This document shows, one piece after another, positions 9,578 to 18,569 of a stretch of DNA of 64,000 nt. A program made the position numbers and the translations under genes. The stretch's first letter is position 1. Every line of letters starts with the position of its first letter. The DNA comes from Trichomonas vaginalis G3 (lineage: Eukaryota > Parabasalia > Trichomonadida > Trichomonadidae), in the NCBI RefSeq assembly GCF_026262505.1, contig NC_067207.1, positions 7,138,252-7,202,251 on the forward strand, in the 5' to 3' direction. The notes beneath the pieces were generated by a model, which saw nothing but the letters and a program-made list of their open reading frames with translations, was not told the DNA's origin and searched no databases.

Positions 9578-10288
9578 TTAATCTGTTATCTCATCAGCTA
9601 TTTTTTCTATTTGAAATTGCCATAATATTTCATTCATAAATTCTAAATCACAATCAAATAGGTCAGTTATTCTAAATTTAATATTTGATAAATCTTTTGA
9701 ATGAAGAATAAATGAATTCCCGGATAATTGAAACGGATATGATAAAGAAAATATGTTTAAGTTGATGGATAAAATGTTTTGTATTGATGGGTAAGAGTTA
9801 GGGTCTAATGTTTGATGTGAAAATCTCATTGGGGTATTAACTTTATCACATTTGATTAAAATGAAATTGGAACCAGTGTCAGAATACAAAACATCCCCAA
9901 CATCTTTTTCAAAATTTAATATCCCCAACAATGAACGAAGATGAGGAGTACAAAATTTAATTTTCAGCGGGAATTTAATAAGGTTATTTATTTCATCAAG
10001 TTCAAAAAGTTTATCAGGTTTTGATTTAAAATTTTCTTCATACCAAACGATAAATGATTCATTTAAATAACTTAAAATTGTGTTAATATCCCATTTCGTT
10101 ATCACATTATTTATATACATATCATACGTTTTTTCAAGGTCATCTTTAATAAATGATATATAATCTGAAGGGTCTAAAAGAATGGGATTAAATTTACCAC
10201 TCACAGAAACGAGAGTAACATTATAAATTCCACTAACTGTTAAATTTAATTCACAACTATTATTCGAAATAATATTGATAATTGACAT
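9578..10288 (-). CDS. Polinton protein, 236 residues, unknown
   Basis: Intact frame 24 bases upstream of the fibre gene on the same strand. The product (MSIINIISNNSCELNLTVSG...) has a beta-rich N terminus with Val/Ser/Thr-rich strands and a hydrophobic C-terminal half. No motif recognised. Its start region is 20 bases from the divergent gene at 10308, so both may share a bidirectional promoter. Position next to the fibre makes a minor structural role possible. Confidence 0.7.
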   Translation of the reverse strand: MSIINIISNNSCELNLTVSGIYNVTLVSVSGKFNPILLDPSDYISFIKDDLEKTYDMYINNVITKWDINTILSYLNESFIVWYEENFKSKPDKLFELDEINNLIKFPLKIKFCTPHLRSLLGILNFEKDVGDVLYSDTGSNFILIKCDKVNTPMRFSHQTLDPNSYPSIQNILSINLNIFSLSYPFQLSGNSFILHSKDLSNIKFRITDLFDCDLEFMNEILWQFQIEKIADEITD

Positions 10289-10307
10289 TTTTATTACGAT
10301 TAAAAAT

Positions 10308-10787
10308 ATGGTAAAGCGTTATTTTCCAGTGATAAATAAAACTAGAATAAGATTACCTCAAGAATTCATAAATTCAACGAATAAGAAATTCATTCATGTT
10401 ATAAATTTCAGTGTTTTCAGAAAATATGAGTCAATGTCATATTCATCATCGGGTTATATTTCACTTCATTCAAATTTAGTTCAATCAAACCCATATAATG
10501 ACCATTTCATAAGATTTTCAGATGGTATTAAAAATGTAATTGATAGATTAAAATATGAACAGATTGACAATATCGAATTTTTGGAATTTTGGTTTAAATA
10601 TCCTGATGGAAAAAAGATTGAAGTTAAAGATAAAGCTGATACTATAACAAAAACAATTACAATGACCGATCCAGATAGTGGGGAACAAAAAGAAATAAAA
10701 CAAACGATAGAAACTGGTGAAAGGTCAATTATTATTGATTATGATTCAAAGGATTATTATTCAATAATGTTAATGCTTGAATATTAA
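10308..10787 (+). CDS. Polinton protein, about 159 residues, unknown
   Basis: The likely start is the ATG at 10308 (MVKRYFPVINKTRIRLPQ); an upstream in-frame start would overlap the divergent neighbour. It contains an insertion rich in Lys/Thr/Asp (DPDSGEQKEI) and ends IMLMLEY. It is one of the few rightward genes in the right block. Its stop overlaps the end of the convergent gene at 10784. No family recognised. Confidence 0.65.
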   Translation: MVKRYFPVINKTRIRLPQEFINSTNKKFIHVINFSVFRKYESMSYSSSGYISLHSNLVQSNPYNDHFIRFSDGIKNVIDRLKYEQIDNIEFLEFWFKYPDGKKIEVKDKADTITKTITMTDPDSGEQKEIKQTIETGERSIIIDYDSKDYYSIMLMLEY

Positions 10788-11123
10788 ATGGCCTTAACAA
10801 AGAATTTTTCAAGTGATATTTTATATTCATCAACTATTTTATTATAAATATCATTAATGTTAATGAAGTTCAGTTGTTGTTCCGTTCTTTGATATCTTAA
10901 TTGTGCTAATATCCTTTATAGGATTTATTTTTGCAACTGTTCCGCAGCATGAAACCTCATCATCTATGAAAAATTGAATCTTAACGTCTGAATCTTGAAC
11001 ATCACAAAGAATGGCGATAATGTGAATTAATGATTCATAAGGTAAAATAATTAAACCGGATTGATCAATTAAATTTATTATTGAATCATAATTATCAGTT
11101 ATTATATCACGGTAAATTTTCAT
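10784..11123 (-). pseudogene. Polinton protein, about 112 residues, frameshifted
   Basis: ATG at 11123 (MKIYRDIITDNYDS). The first frame ends at 10860, but the next frame continues with coding-like sequence (EQQLNFININDIYNKI) to a stop at 10784-10786. The loss of one A near 10895 explains the break. Unrecognised; acidic N-terminal half and helical C terminus. Confidence 0.5.
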
Positions 11124-11140
11124 TAATTCAGAATTAATGT

Positions 11141-11482
11141 CTATTTTATATGGCGCATTGCGACTGGAATCGTATATTCCTGGGTTCTCGATGTTTGATG
11201 AAAGAGGTGGGGGTATGTTGGATATGTGGGGATTTCAACAGGTTCTTTACCGGGTTCAGATAAAATGATTGGGTCTCCATTCTCATGGTTTTCTTCATTC
11301 TCCTCATTCTTCGGTAAGTCACGAGTTAATAAATTTGGTTGAGTTGCTGACCTTGTTAATTCAGGGCTAACATTAACTTTAACATTTTGAATAATTCGTG
11401 ATTTATCATCATTTACGTTATAACCAACCGTAATCTCTGCTTTTGCGTTAGTGTTCTTTTGACTTGTGAAACGTCTTCTCAT
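11141..11482 (-). CDS. Polinton protein, 113 residues, disordered, unknown
   Basis: Intact frame with basic start MRRRFTSQKNTNAK, a central acidic Asn/Glu stretch (NEENEENHENGDP) and a Pro/Tyr-rich tail (PTYPTYPHLF). Preceded by a T-rich leader ending ATAAATG. The composition suggests a flexible, nucleic-acid- or capsid-associated protein, but no family is recognised. Confidence 0.6.
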   Translation of the reverse strand: MRRRFTSQKNTNAKAEITVGYNVNDDKSRIIQNVKVNVSPELTRSATQPNLLTRDLPKNEENEENHENGDPIILSEPGKEPVEIPTYPTYPHLFHQTSRTQEYTIPVAMRHIK

Positions 11483-11565
11483 TTATAATTGAATAAAAAA
11501 AGAAAAATATATTTAAAGTTTTATTTAGTTGTTACGGTAATATCCCAAGGTTCATCATTGTTTGC

Positions 11566-12468
11566 TTATACTTTCTTTGTAACTGCACCAATTATGTTAT
11601 TGATATTGCTTTGAGTTTCTTCCAGTCTTATTTTATCATTTACAATATCTTTAATCATTTCATTACATGCATTCTTAAAACCATCTGATTTTTCTAATTT
11701 ACGTCTATCACTTTCTTTAATTAAATCAAAGTTATAACCTTGTTGAGAATAAAGTGGTTTCTTTATCAATTCCTTGAACGCTTCTGCAAGTGAAGATGAA
11801 GAAATTCTTGCCACTTGAATTGGTTTAAATTCTGCTTTCATTGCTTCTTTCTGTTCATTGAACACTGGATCGAATAAAGCAACTTTAAAGAATTTCTTAG
11901 CTGGAATTTCAGGTCTCAAATTTGCATATTGACCATCAAACTGATTAACATATTGTGGTAATCCATCCGGTCCTTCTTCAATAGCGTTTAATTCTTCATT
12001 GAAATATGAATATGGATTATGACGGTATGAATTAATTGGACCATGTTCACCTTCTCCAATGTATTGTTTAACAGCTTTTCCATTTTCATCAAATTGCATA
12101 GGATAACATTCATTATATGCTTTACGTTTAGGATAATCAGATACAGTTAATTTGTAACCATTTATGACTTTAATATTACCTCGACCATCAGTAACGAAAA
12201 CTTCATTTATACCATCAGGTTTTCCATTTGGACCTGTAATGTCTGCTTCATGTGCTTCCCAATTTGGACCATGACGTTTGGCATATGCTTGAGCTTCTGG
12301 TAATGTTAAAACGTTTCTCATTTGTTTAACATCTTTTTGAAGACCAGCAACAATATGAACTAATTCTTTCATTCCGTCTGGAACTTTCATAGTTCTATTA
12401 TACACACCCCCCTTTTTGTTTGTCCCTTGTTTTAATGGAACCTGTAAAAGATTTGCTATTTCTGTCAT
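11566..12468 (-). CDS. Polinton protein, 300 residues, unknown; possible premature stop
   Basis: Intact frame from [15 protein letters not shown] to TKKV. After the stop the same frame stays open for 14 more codons with ordinary composition (ANNDEPWDITVTTK) to a second stop at 11521-11523, so the first TAA may be a nonsense change. A GPNG-rich central part and helical C terminus are visible. It lies between the 113-residue gene and the packaging ATPase, where other Polintons keep virion genes; the assignment to the virion is inference. Confidence 0.65.
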   Translation of the reverse strand: MTEIANLLQVPLKQGTNKKGGVYNRTMKVPDGMKELVHIVAGLQKDVKQMRNVLTLPEAQAYAKRHGPNWEAHEADITGPNGKPDGINEVFVTDGRGNIKVINGYKLTVSDYPKRKAYNECYPMQFDENGKAVKQYIGEGEHGPINSYRHNPYSYFNEELNAIEEGPDGLPQYVNQFDGQYANLRPEIPAKKFFKVALFDPVFNEQKEAMKAEFKPIQVARISSSSLAEAFKELIKKPLYSQQGYNFDLIKESDRRKLEKSDGFKNACNEMIKDIVNDKIRLEETQSNINNIIGAVTKKV

Positions 12469-12508
12469 GTTTAATTATAAATAAAAAATAAAAATTAATT
12501 ATAAAAAG

Positions 12509-13323
12509 TTAATCAAATTTAACACATCCTTTATTTAAATCAACTATTATTTTTCCATGTTCACCTAATTGTGATATTGTGTGTAAAGTTCATTAATGCT
12601 CATTGGTAAATTCACTTGATAAAGCATAACGTTCAACTGTTGACGACTAAAACCACTGAAAATGAAAAGTGTTGATAGATTTGATTTAATGTTTGTGCTT
12701 AATGCTTTGAAGTATTGAACAGCCATGAAGAATGAACACTGAATGTGTCGACATTGAGTTAATAACTGATTAAAATATGATTTCTCATTTGTTATTAGTT
12801 TTGATTTCACCGCATCATCTAGAAAAATGAGTGAATGCAAAAATTCTCTATCAAAATTTGAAATAGAAAGTGTTTCAAATAATTCATCCCGTTGTTTATC
12901 AATAATTTTATCCTCTAATCCTTGCTTCTTGATTGTATTATATAATTCTTTATACATTAAAAAGTTTTTTAAATAATCTTCTGCTTCTTCTTGTGATAAA
13001 TAAATAATTGGAATTTTGATTAAATGCTTTAAAGATTCAAATGTATCATCTGAAGGTGAACCTGAACGGTTGATATAAATTAACACATGTGAATGGGGGG
13101 AAGTGTTAGCAATAATGATAATTTGTTTTAATATCGTTAATGTTTTACCTTTATTTTGTTTACCAATTGCTGCAGTGATTGAATTTAAGTAACATTCAGA
13201 ATATGGAATTTTCATTAATTTTTCCTTAGATAGAGCATTTCTATTATCACTCAATGCTTCATTAATCATATCATCTACGTATGTATTATATACTCCCGCT
13301 AATTCTTCAGAATTTAAATCCAT
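12509..13323 (-). pseudogene. Polinton packaging ATPase (A32/HerA-FtsK type), C-terminal frameshift
   Basis: Drives DNA into the capsid. Walker A lies at residues 54-61 (GKQNKGKT), Walker B at 164-170 (SLIFLDD), and a sensor-like AVQYFKAL follows. The main frame runs 13323-12565. Near 12575 the frame shifts and then reads SQLGEHGKIIVDLNKG to a stop at 12509-12511, a plausible native C terminus. One missing base accounts for this. The gene follows the major capsid gene on the same strand, as in other Polintons. Start ATG follows a T-rich leader. Confidence 0.88.
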
Positions 13324-13347
13324 TTAATCAAAAATAAATTTATAATT

Positions 13348-14986
13348 TTATACATTTCTATTCATCAATATTTCATCATATGAACTTCTATACTGTGGTG
13401 GTGTACCTGTTGGATGATATTTCAAACCTTCATCCGGTGTCCATGTCCAATACGTAGTCCTAGTAAACCAAACCTGAGGAGGATTTGTCACCTTTGAACA
13501 GTAAGTGTCATTTACACCCTGAATGATTGGATAAGCTTTCACTTGTACTGTAACTTGTGAGTTGAAAGTTTCTAATCCATCAAAGAATATACCCGCTCCA
13601 TCACGTTGAACTGGAATAGTGCATAAGAATGAAGTTTGGTCTTTCCATGTTCTAGCTAATGGTGTGCCATCATCATCATTCAGTGGTCTAGTTAATGAGT
13701 CCTCGTATTCTTCCGTGCATTCATTCACTCCATCTAAATCAGAAGCTTGAAGCATACGTGTAAAGAATATGTCACCCACTGTGGTCATCGCTTGATCGGG
13801 GAAGTTTCTGGAATCTATAGTGACCTGAAGACCTCGAAGCATTGGATTTTCTAAAACTGTTCTTTGCATTGCATTCTTCGGAAATGCTAACACAACATCT
13901 GTAACATTATGAAGAGCGTATGAGAAATCTGAGCTAATACCTTCAGGAGTGATGCAACCTCCATTTAGTGAACGAACGTCAATATGTTGAGCTGGAATCA
14001 TGAATGGATCTTCCTTACTGAATAAACGTGGAATTGCTTTAACTGATTCTTCAATTAAACCGTATCCTGGTGTAATACATTTATCCTCTAAAACTTCCAT
14101 CTTTGTGCATGAAATAATAACATCATCAACTGTTGCGTCAGCAGATGTAGTGGCTAAGCTGTAATTAATTTGGTAGGAAGTCCGATTTGTTGGAATTTGC
14201 GATCATATTTATAAACATGATTCATAATCTTTTCATAATTTTCATCAGTTATCTTTTCATAAACGTAATTTTGTAAATCAGCAACTCTTAACGGGTCAAC
14301 CTGACAAAATACTAAAGTATCCCTGAAAACATAATATTTAAGAATGATTTCACCAAATGATTTAGGATAATCATCGAACGCCTGAAATGCTAACAAATCA
14401 TTTACCGGAATAATCATATCAAAAGTGACATCAACTTCTTCATTTGCTTTCTTGAAAACTTCTGAAGGGTCAATATATTTACCACATACTGAGTTATCAT
14501 ATTTTTGAACATTATTATATAACGAATGAACAAACTTTTTAACTTTCCTTTCTGATTTTGGTTTATATGTTGCAAATGCGAAAGATTCACGGGCGCAATC
14601 CATCTGAAGATAACCGGCATCACCTCTTTCGGTTTCTACTTCTAATTGTTTAAAGCTTTGATTTGATGATTTGTAACCAACGAATAAACGCATGCATTTA
14701 AAAGCGGCATCACATGTGAAAGCTTTATTTGAAACTAGAGTTGCTTTAACTTTGCGTTTAATATATGTGTCACCTAATTGGTTCACATCATGAGCTGGAT
14801 TTGTAATTCTTAAATGAGTTTGTTTTATTCAAAATATGGAGCATCAGAGTCATAGCATGAACTTTCAAGTTCTCTATAATATCTTCTACCGTCATTCTTT
14901 GCGAATATTTCATTTATCTTTTCGAATGAATGAAACACATTTCCATTAATTGGTTTAGTGTTTGGCACCAAATAGTTAGTCGTCAT
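13348..14986 (-). pseudogene. Candidate major capsid protein, two frameshifts
   Basis: ATG at 14986 (MTTNYLVPNTKPINGN) after TTATTTAATAATAA. The frame breaks near 14828 and near 14150, each consistent with a single lost base, giving about 545 residues in all. It includes blocks FTCDAAFKCMRLFVGY, DCARESFAFATYKP, DVTFDMIIPVNDLLAF, SLNGGCITPEGISSDF and TTYWTWTPDEG. The size and the position beside the packaging ATPase fit the double jelly-roll major capsid protein of Polintons. The identification rests on context and length; I cannot confirm the fold from sequence alone. Confidence 0.72.
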
Positions 14987-15057
14987 TTATTATTAAATAA
15001 AAAAATCAAAATTGAAAAGATGAAAATGAAATTTTAATTTTAATGAAATAATCAACT

Positions 15058-15273
15058 ATGGCTGCAGGATTCTTTAAGAAACTGTGGGATAAAGTAAAAA
15101 GAGGAGCGCATAAAGTTTGGGAAACAATGAAGAAAGGAGCAAATTGGATATTTAAGAATAAAGAAGCAATTAGTGACATTGCTGAATCAATAACACCAAA
15201 AGCTGCCCCAATAAGAGAAATTTTAAATAAAGGAGAAAAAGTTTATCAAAGACTACAACCAATACTAAGATAA
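15058..15273 (+). CDS. 71-residue basic amphipathic protein, MAAGFFKKLW family
   Basis: The product starts MAAGFFKKLWDKVKRGAHKV and is rich in Lys and aromatic residues, typical of membrane-active amphipathic helices. Its first 11 residues equal those of the convergent gene at 15298-15534. No signal peptide. In a virus-like element it could be a membrane-penetration or minor capsid peptide; that is inference. Confidence 0.65.
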   Translation: MAAGFFKKLWDKVKRGAHKVWETMKKGANWIFKNKEAISDIAESITPKAAPIREILNKGEKVYQRLQPILR

Positions 15274-15297
15274 AAATAATATTTATTTATTTTTCCA

Positions 15298-15534
15298 CTA
15301 TTTACCCCCTATTTTATTAAGTATTCCTTCAGCAATTCCACCAATTGCGTTACCTGCTTGTGCTCCCATCGCCGGATTACCTGCTTTAGTACCTAATACT
15401 CCACCTATGATAGTTCCTGCCGTTTTCGCTACTGGTGCCAAAAAGTTTGCAACAGGTTTAATAACCTTTTTATAAACCCAACCTGCAGCTTTCTTAATTC
15501 CATCCCATAATTTTTTAAAGAATCCTGCCGCCAT
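15298..15534 (-). CDS. 78-residue amphipathic/glycine-rich protein, MAAGFFKKLW family
   Basis: Begins MAAGFFKKLWDGIKKAAGWV, then has a Gly/Ala-rich hydrophobic segment (GTIIGGVLGTKAG, GNAIGGIAEG). The pair 15058/15298 has the same N terminus but different tails and converges tail to tail 24 bp apart. The layout of an amphipathic helix followed by a glycine-rich hydrophobic stretch resembles membrane-lytic minor virion proteins in general form only. Confidence 0.65.
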   Translation of the reverse strand: MAAGFFKKLWDGIKKAAGWVYKKVIKPVANFLAPVAKTAGTIIGGVLGTKAGNPAMGAQAGNAIGGIAEGILNKIGGK

Positions 15535-15600
15535 TTCTGATTTAATATTAATTAAAAAATATATTTCATCACTTATATTCTAATTTTTATTTAATGATAA

Positions 15601-15981
15601 ATGAAACCGATTTTAAAAATAAATGAAACAGAGGAGGAAGAAATAAATGAAAGTGAAAATGTTCAACAAAAAATAAACGTTGTTAAACCAATTACTGAAA
15701 TAAAAATTTTTTCATCTGTTGAAGAATTTAATGACTATTATGCTAATAATAAAAAATTATTTGAAGAATTGACAACATGTAAATTGAATAAAATGTTTAA
15801 AGTTGATGGATTCAAAATTTCAAAAATAAAAGGAGTGGTTAGTTTGAAATCTATTCCTCAATCAAGAATCACCTCATTAATGAAAATTGATGATTTAACA
15901 AAAAGAATAGAAATTATTGAAGAGCGAATAAATCAAATTATTGATTTCATAAATCATGACTCGTTGAGCCCGGGTCCTTAA
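15601..15981 (+). CDS. Polinton protein, 126 residues, unknown
   Basis: Intact frame MKPILKINETEEEE... with an acidic N terminus, a central basic region and a C-terminal helix (TKRIEIIEERINQIIDF) likely to be coiled-coil. Its stop overlaps the end of the convergent gene at 15978. GC-rich bases (CCCGGG) sit at the shared end. No family recognised. Confidence 0.62.
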   Translation: MKPILKINETEEEEINESENVQQKINVVKPITEIKIFSSVEEFNDYYANNKKLFEELTTCKLNKMFKVDGFKISKIKGVVSLKSIPQSRITSLMKIDDLTKRIEIIEERINQIIDFINHDSLSPGP

Positions 15982-16463
15982 AGCTCATCACTGAGTTCAA
16001 GGTTATATTCATCAAATATTTCATTATTAAATGCAACTTCTGCTAGTTTATTTATTTTTTCAATACGATCATTTGAAAGTCTATCGTTTAATTTTTTCTG
16101 AAGTTTTTCATTTTCTAGTTCTGAAACTTTATTTGGATGATATTTAAACCCGTTAAATTCTTTTTCCTCAGTTTTGATCATTAATTTACAAAGAACTTTT
16201 GTGGTTGGAATTCGTTTAAACCATTTATCATTAATATTTGTTATATATTCAATATCTGGAATTAATTCCCAAATTTTTGCATTTTCAATTAATTTATTAT
16301 CAAATGCAAAAGCAATAGGTTTAATATTAAACTTACCTTTATAATATAAACTTTCTACATAATCATCGAAATAAACATCTACTTGTTTAACATTTTCAAG
16401 AATTGGTGAAAGAGCATCCATTAATTGATTGACGGTTACGAATCTTGATCCACTCATTTTCAT
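15978..16463 (-). CDS. Polinton right-terminal gene, 161 residues, unknown
   Basis: Starts within the right inverted repeat with MKMSGSRFVTVNQLMD. The opposite terminal gene starts MKMSVK because the repeat supplies the same ATG. Helical C-terminal half rich in Lys/Asn/Glu. Intact. Because both ends share one promoter, the two terminal genes may be expressed together, for example early; that is inference. Confidence 0.68.
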   Translation of the reverse strand: MKMSGSRFVTVNQLMDALSPILENVKQVDVYFDDYVESLYYKGKFNIKPIAFAFDNKLIENAKIWELIPDIEYITNINDKWFKRIPTTKVLCKLMIKTEEKEFNGFKYHPNKVSELENEKLQKKLNDRLSNDRIEKINKLAEVAFNNEIFDEYNLELSDEL

Positions 16464-16751
16464 ACAAATTAAAAAAAAATAAATTATTCAAAAATGTAAG
16501 ACATGAATTTTTAAAGTTTATTTTTTTATTTTTTTTATTTTTTTTATTTCATTATGTATGGGTTTAGTGTAAATGTCTTACAATTTTGAAAATTTTTTAA
16601 ATCTTGATTTATTCAAAAACGTAAGAATAAAAACCGTAAGAATCATACATTTTTTACTTCATATGTTAAAAAAAATGATACAAAATCGCTCGATATTGTA
16701 TGAATTCTTACGTTTACAAAAAAAGTCACAAAACCCGCATTATATACTACT
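16451..16751 (-). repeat. Polinton right terminal inverted repeat
   Basis: Inverse of 82-381. The inner edge contains the start of the leftward terminal gene (ATG at 16463-16461). Read rightward from 16573, one frame of this repeat is open and continues in frame into the Rpn3 gene, which explains a misleadingly long open frame there. Confidence 0.95.
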
Positions 16752-16757
16752 TGGAAT
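16752..16757. repeat. Target site duplication, right copy
   Basis: TGGAAT directly follows the right inverted repeat, identical to 76-81. It marks the insertion point 142 bp before the Rpn3 start codon. Confidence 0.93.
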
Positions 16758-16899
16758 TTATTTGTTTTCTATTTGCTTTTCCCATTTACAATCAAGTCTA
16801 TTTAAAATATATTTCCAAAAAAAATGCAAATTGATATTAGTTCGATTGAGAAATTTTAGATTGTTTCCGGCTGTTTTTCTATCGACCAACTTATTAAAA

Positions 16900-18069
16900 A
16901 TGGAAGAAGACCCAATAGTACAGCGTCTCACACAAATTGTCAACGAAATAAATTTATCAAATGTCCATCAATCCATCTGCTCATTTTACGACCTTCACCA
17001 AAAATTAACAGCTGAAAATATCAATCAATTTGCATCAAAATTCGGTCTTACAGTTCCTCCAACACAAAAGCCAGAGGCCATGCCAGTCAATCAATTTATC
17101 ATTGCTGCATTGCCTTTTGTCATGTTCCTTTTCGATAATAAACAACCCGAGCTTGTCGAGTTCCTCAAGTTCATTCTTTCCTACATAGAAACACAGGATA
17201 TCCCAAGACAATTCGATAGATTAACAGCTAAATTTTATTTCTTCTTCTCATTAGTTGCAGAAGATCCATTATCAACTCTCCTTGCAGCTTATCGCCGTTC
17301 CTGCGATTCCCACTTCCACCAAACACAAGCGACAATCGCCAACTGCATTCTTAAACGTTATATCGACATCGGCGGATATTCTCTTGCTTTATCTTTCCTT
17401 AAGCACTGCAATTTCCCATCTGATGCATCACCAGCCCAGCTTGGCCGTTACCACTTCTTCGTTGGCCATCTCAAAGCCATTACTCTCGAGTATGCTGAAG
17501 CTCAATACCATTTACAGCTTTCTCTTCGCCGCGCTCCACAAAACCGTTATAGCGCCCAGTTCCGTGGTCTCGTTACCCGCCATCTCATGGTCGTCATGAT
17601 GCTCCAAGGCCAAGTTCCTTCAAGATCGATGTTACTTGACACTCCAGTTTACCTCGACCTCGCACGTTCCATCCTCAAAGGCGACGTTATCGCTTTCCAG
17701 GAGGTTGCCTCGTCCAAGGAGTTCGAAGAAGACGGTTTGGCCCCACTTGTCCAGAGATTGAGATCTTCTGTTATCCTCGCTGGCCTTACAATGATCGCAC
17801 ACTGCTACTCGAGAATCAGCTTCGCAGATATCGCTGAATTCCTCCATATCGGTAGCGCTGAAGATGCAGAAGGTTTTTGCGCAAAGGCAGCCGCTGACGG
17901 TTTGATCGATGCCGTTATTGAACATGAGAACGGCTGCTTGATATCAATGAGTGGTAAAGAGGATATCTCCGCTGGCTTCGGAGAGAGACTCAACAAGGAT
18001 ATCCAGGACTGCTTCGGAATTAGAGAGGATACACAGAGAACAATGCACGAAGAAAATGTCACAGATTAA
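16900..18069 (+). CDS. RPN3: 26S proteasome regulatory subunit Rpn3 (PSMD3)
   Basis: A lid subunit of the 19S regulatory particle. The chosen start is the ATG at 16900 (MEEDPIVQRLTQ). The same frame is open upstream into the Polinton repeat, but that is a product of the insertion. Recognisable Rpn3 features: KAITLEYAEAQYHLQLSLRR with APQ (TPR/PCI entry), the PCI winged helix with MIAHCYSRISFADIAEFL, SAEDAEGFCAKA, DGLIDAVIEHENG, and a helical tail. About 389 residues, a little shorter than metazoan homologues. The codons are more GC-rich than flanking DNA. The Polinton sits 148 bp upstream, so the native promoter may be displaced. Confidence 0.93.
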   Translation: MEEDPIVQRLTQIVNEINLSNVHQSICSFYDLHQKLTAENINQFASKFGLTVPPTQKPEAMPVNQFIIAALPFVMFLFDNKQPELVEFLKFILSYIETQDIPRQFDRLTAKFYFFFSLVAEDPLSTLLAAYRRSCDSHFHQTQATIANCILKRYIDIGGYSLALSFLKHCNFPSDASPAQLGRYHFFVGHLKAITLEYAEAQYHLQLSLRRAPQNRYSAQFRGLVTRHLMVVMMLQGQVPSRSMLLDTPVYLDLARSILKGDVIAFQEVASSKEFEEDGLAPLVQRLRSSVILAGLTMIAHCYSRISFADIAEFLHIGSAEDAEGFCAKAAADGLIDAVIEHENGCLISMSGKEDISAGFGERLNKDIQDCFGIREDTQRTMHEENVTD

Positions 18070-18569
18070 ATCTTCTTTAAATTATTATTAATATGAATTT
18101 AATTTTTTTTTTAATATTAAATTTTATGAATGAAATTTTGACTTAAAGTATCATTACATTATAAATTTACAAAGGATACATTCGAAATATCTCAATTTCA
18201 CTCAATAATAAAAAGATTATTATCTATGAATTTTCATATTTATCATATTGTTAACCAAATATGGCTATGATATATATTAGATCAATACTGTGATTACATG
18301 TCTTGTGCTTTTACATAGGTTTTAAGTAAGAATGTGCTTGATAAATAATCGATAACACGAAAACATATTTTAGGCATGACAATGATAGTTGTTGATCTCA
18401 GAATCTAATATGAGACCTAAACAACGAATCCAAAATTAAATAAAAATATATTTTTAATTTTTATAAAAATTCATGAGTAAATACTATAGTAGATTTAGAG
18501 AAAAATAAAATCATGAATGGGTGGAATATAAAAGTACATTTAATCGAATTTATTGACTTGTTGAAAATT
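18070..18569. other. Intergenic, no gene seen
   Basis: AT-rich spacer between Rpn3 and the Tom22-like gene with short T runs after the Rpn3 stop. No open frame, RNA or repeat could be supported. Confidence 0.5.

Larger units (their letters stand above)
82..16751. mobile_element. Complete Polinton/Maverick DNA transposon (16.67 kb)
   Basis: The element starts AGTAGTATA at 82 and ends with its inverse at 16751. It has about 300-bp terminal inverted repeats and an exact 6-bp duplication TGGAAT at 76-81 and 16752-16757. Six-base duplications, AG-starting ends and long inverted repeats are the hallmarks of Polintons. Inside are a protein-primed type B DNA polymerase, an rve-fold integrase, an A32/HerA-like packaging ATPase, a candidate major capsid protein and a phage-like fibre. 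Left-block genes point right and right-block genes mostly point left, converging at 7.0-8.2 kb. Many genes carry one-base indels in A or T runs, so this copy looks non-autonomous unless those are sequencing errors. No adenain-like protease was recognised. Confidence 0.96.
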
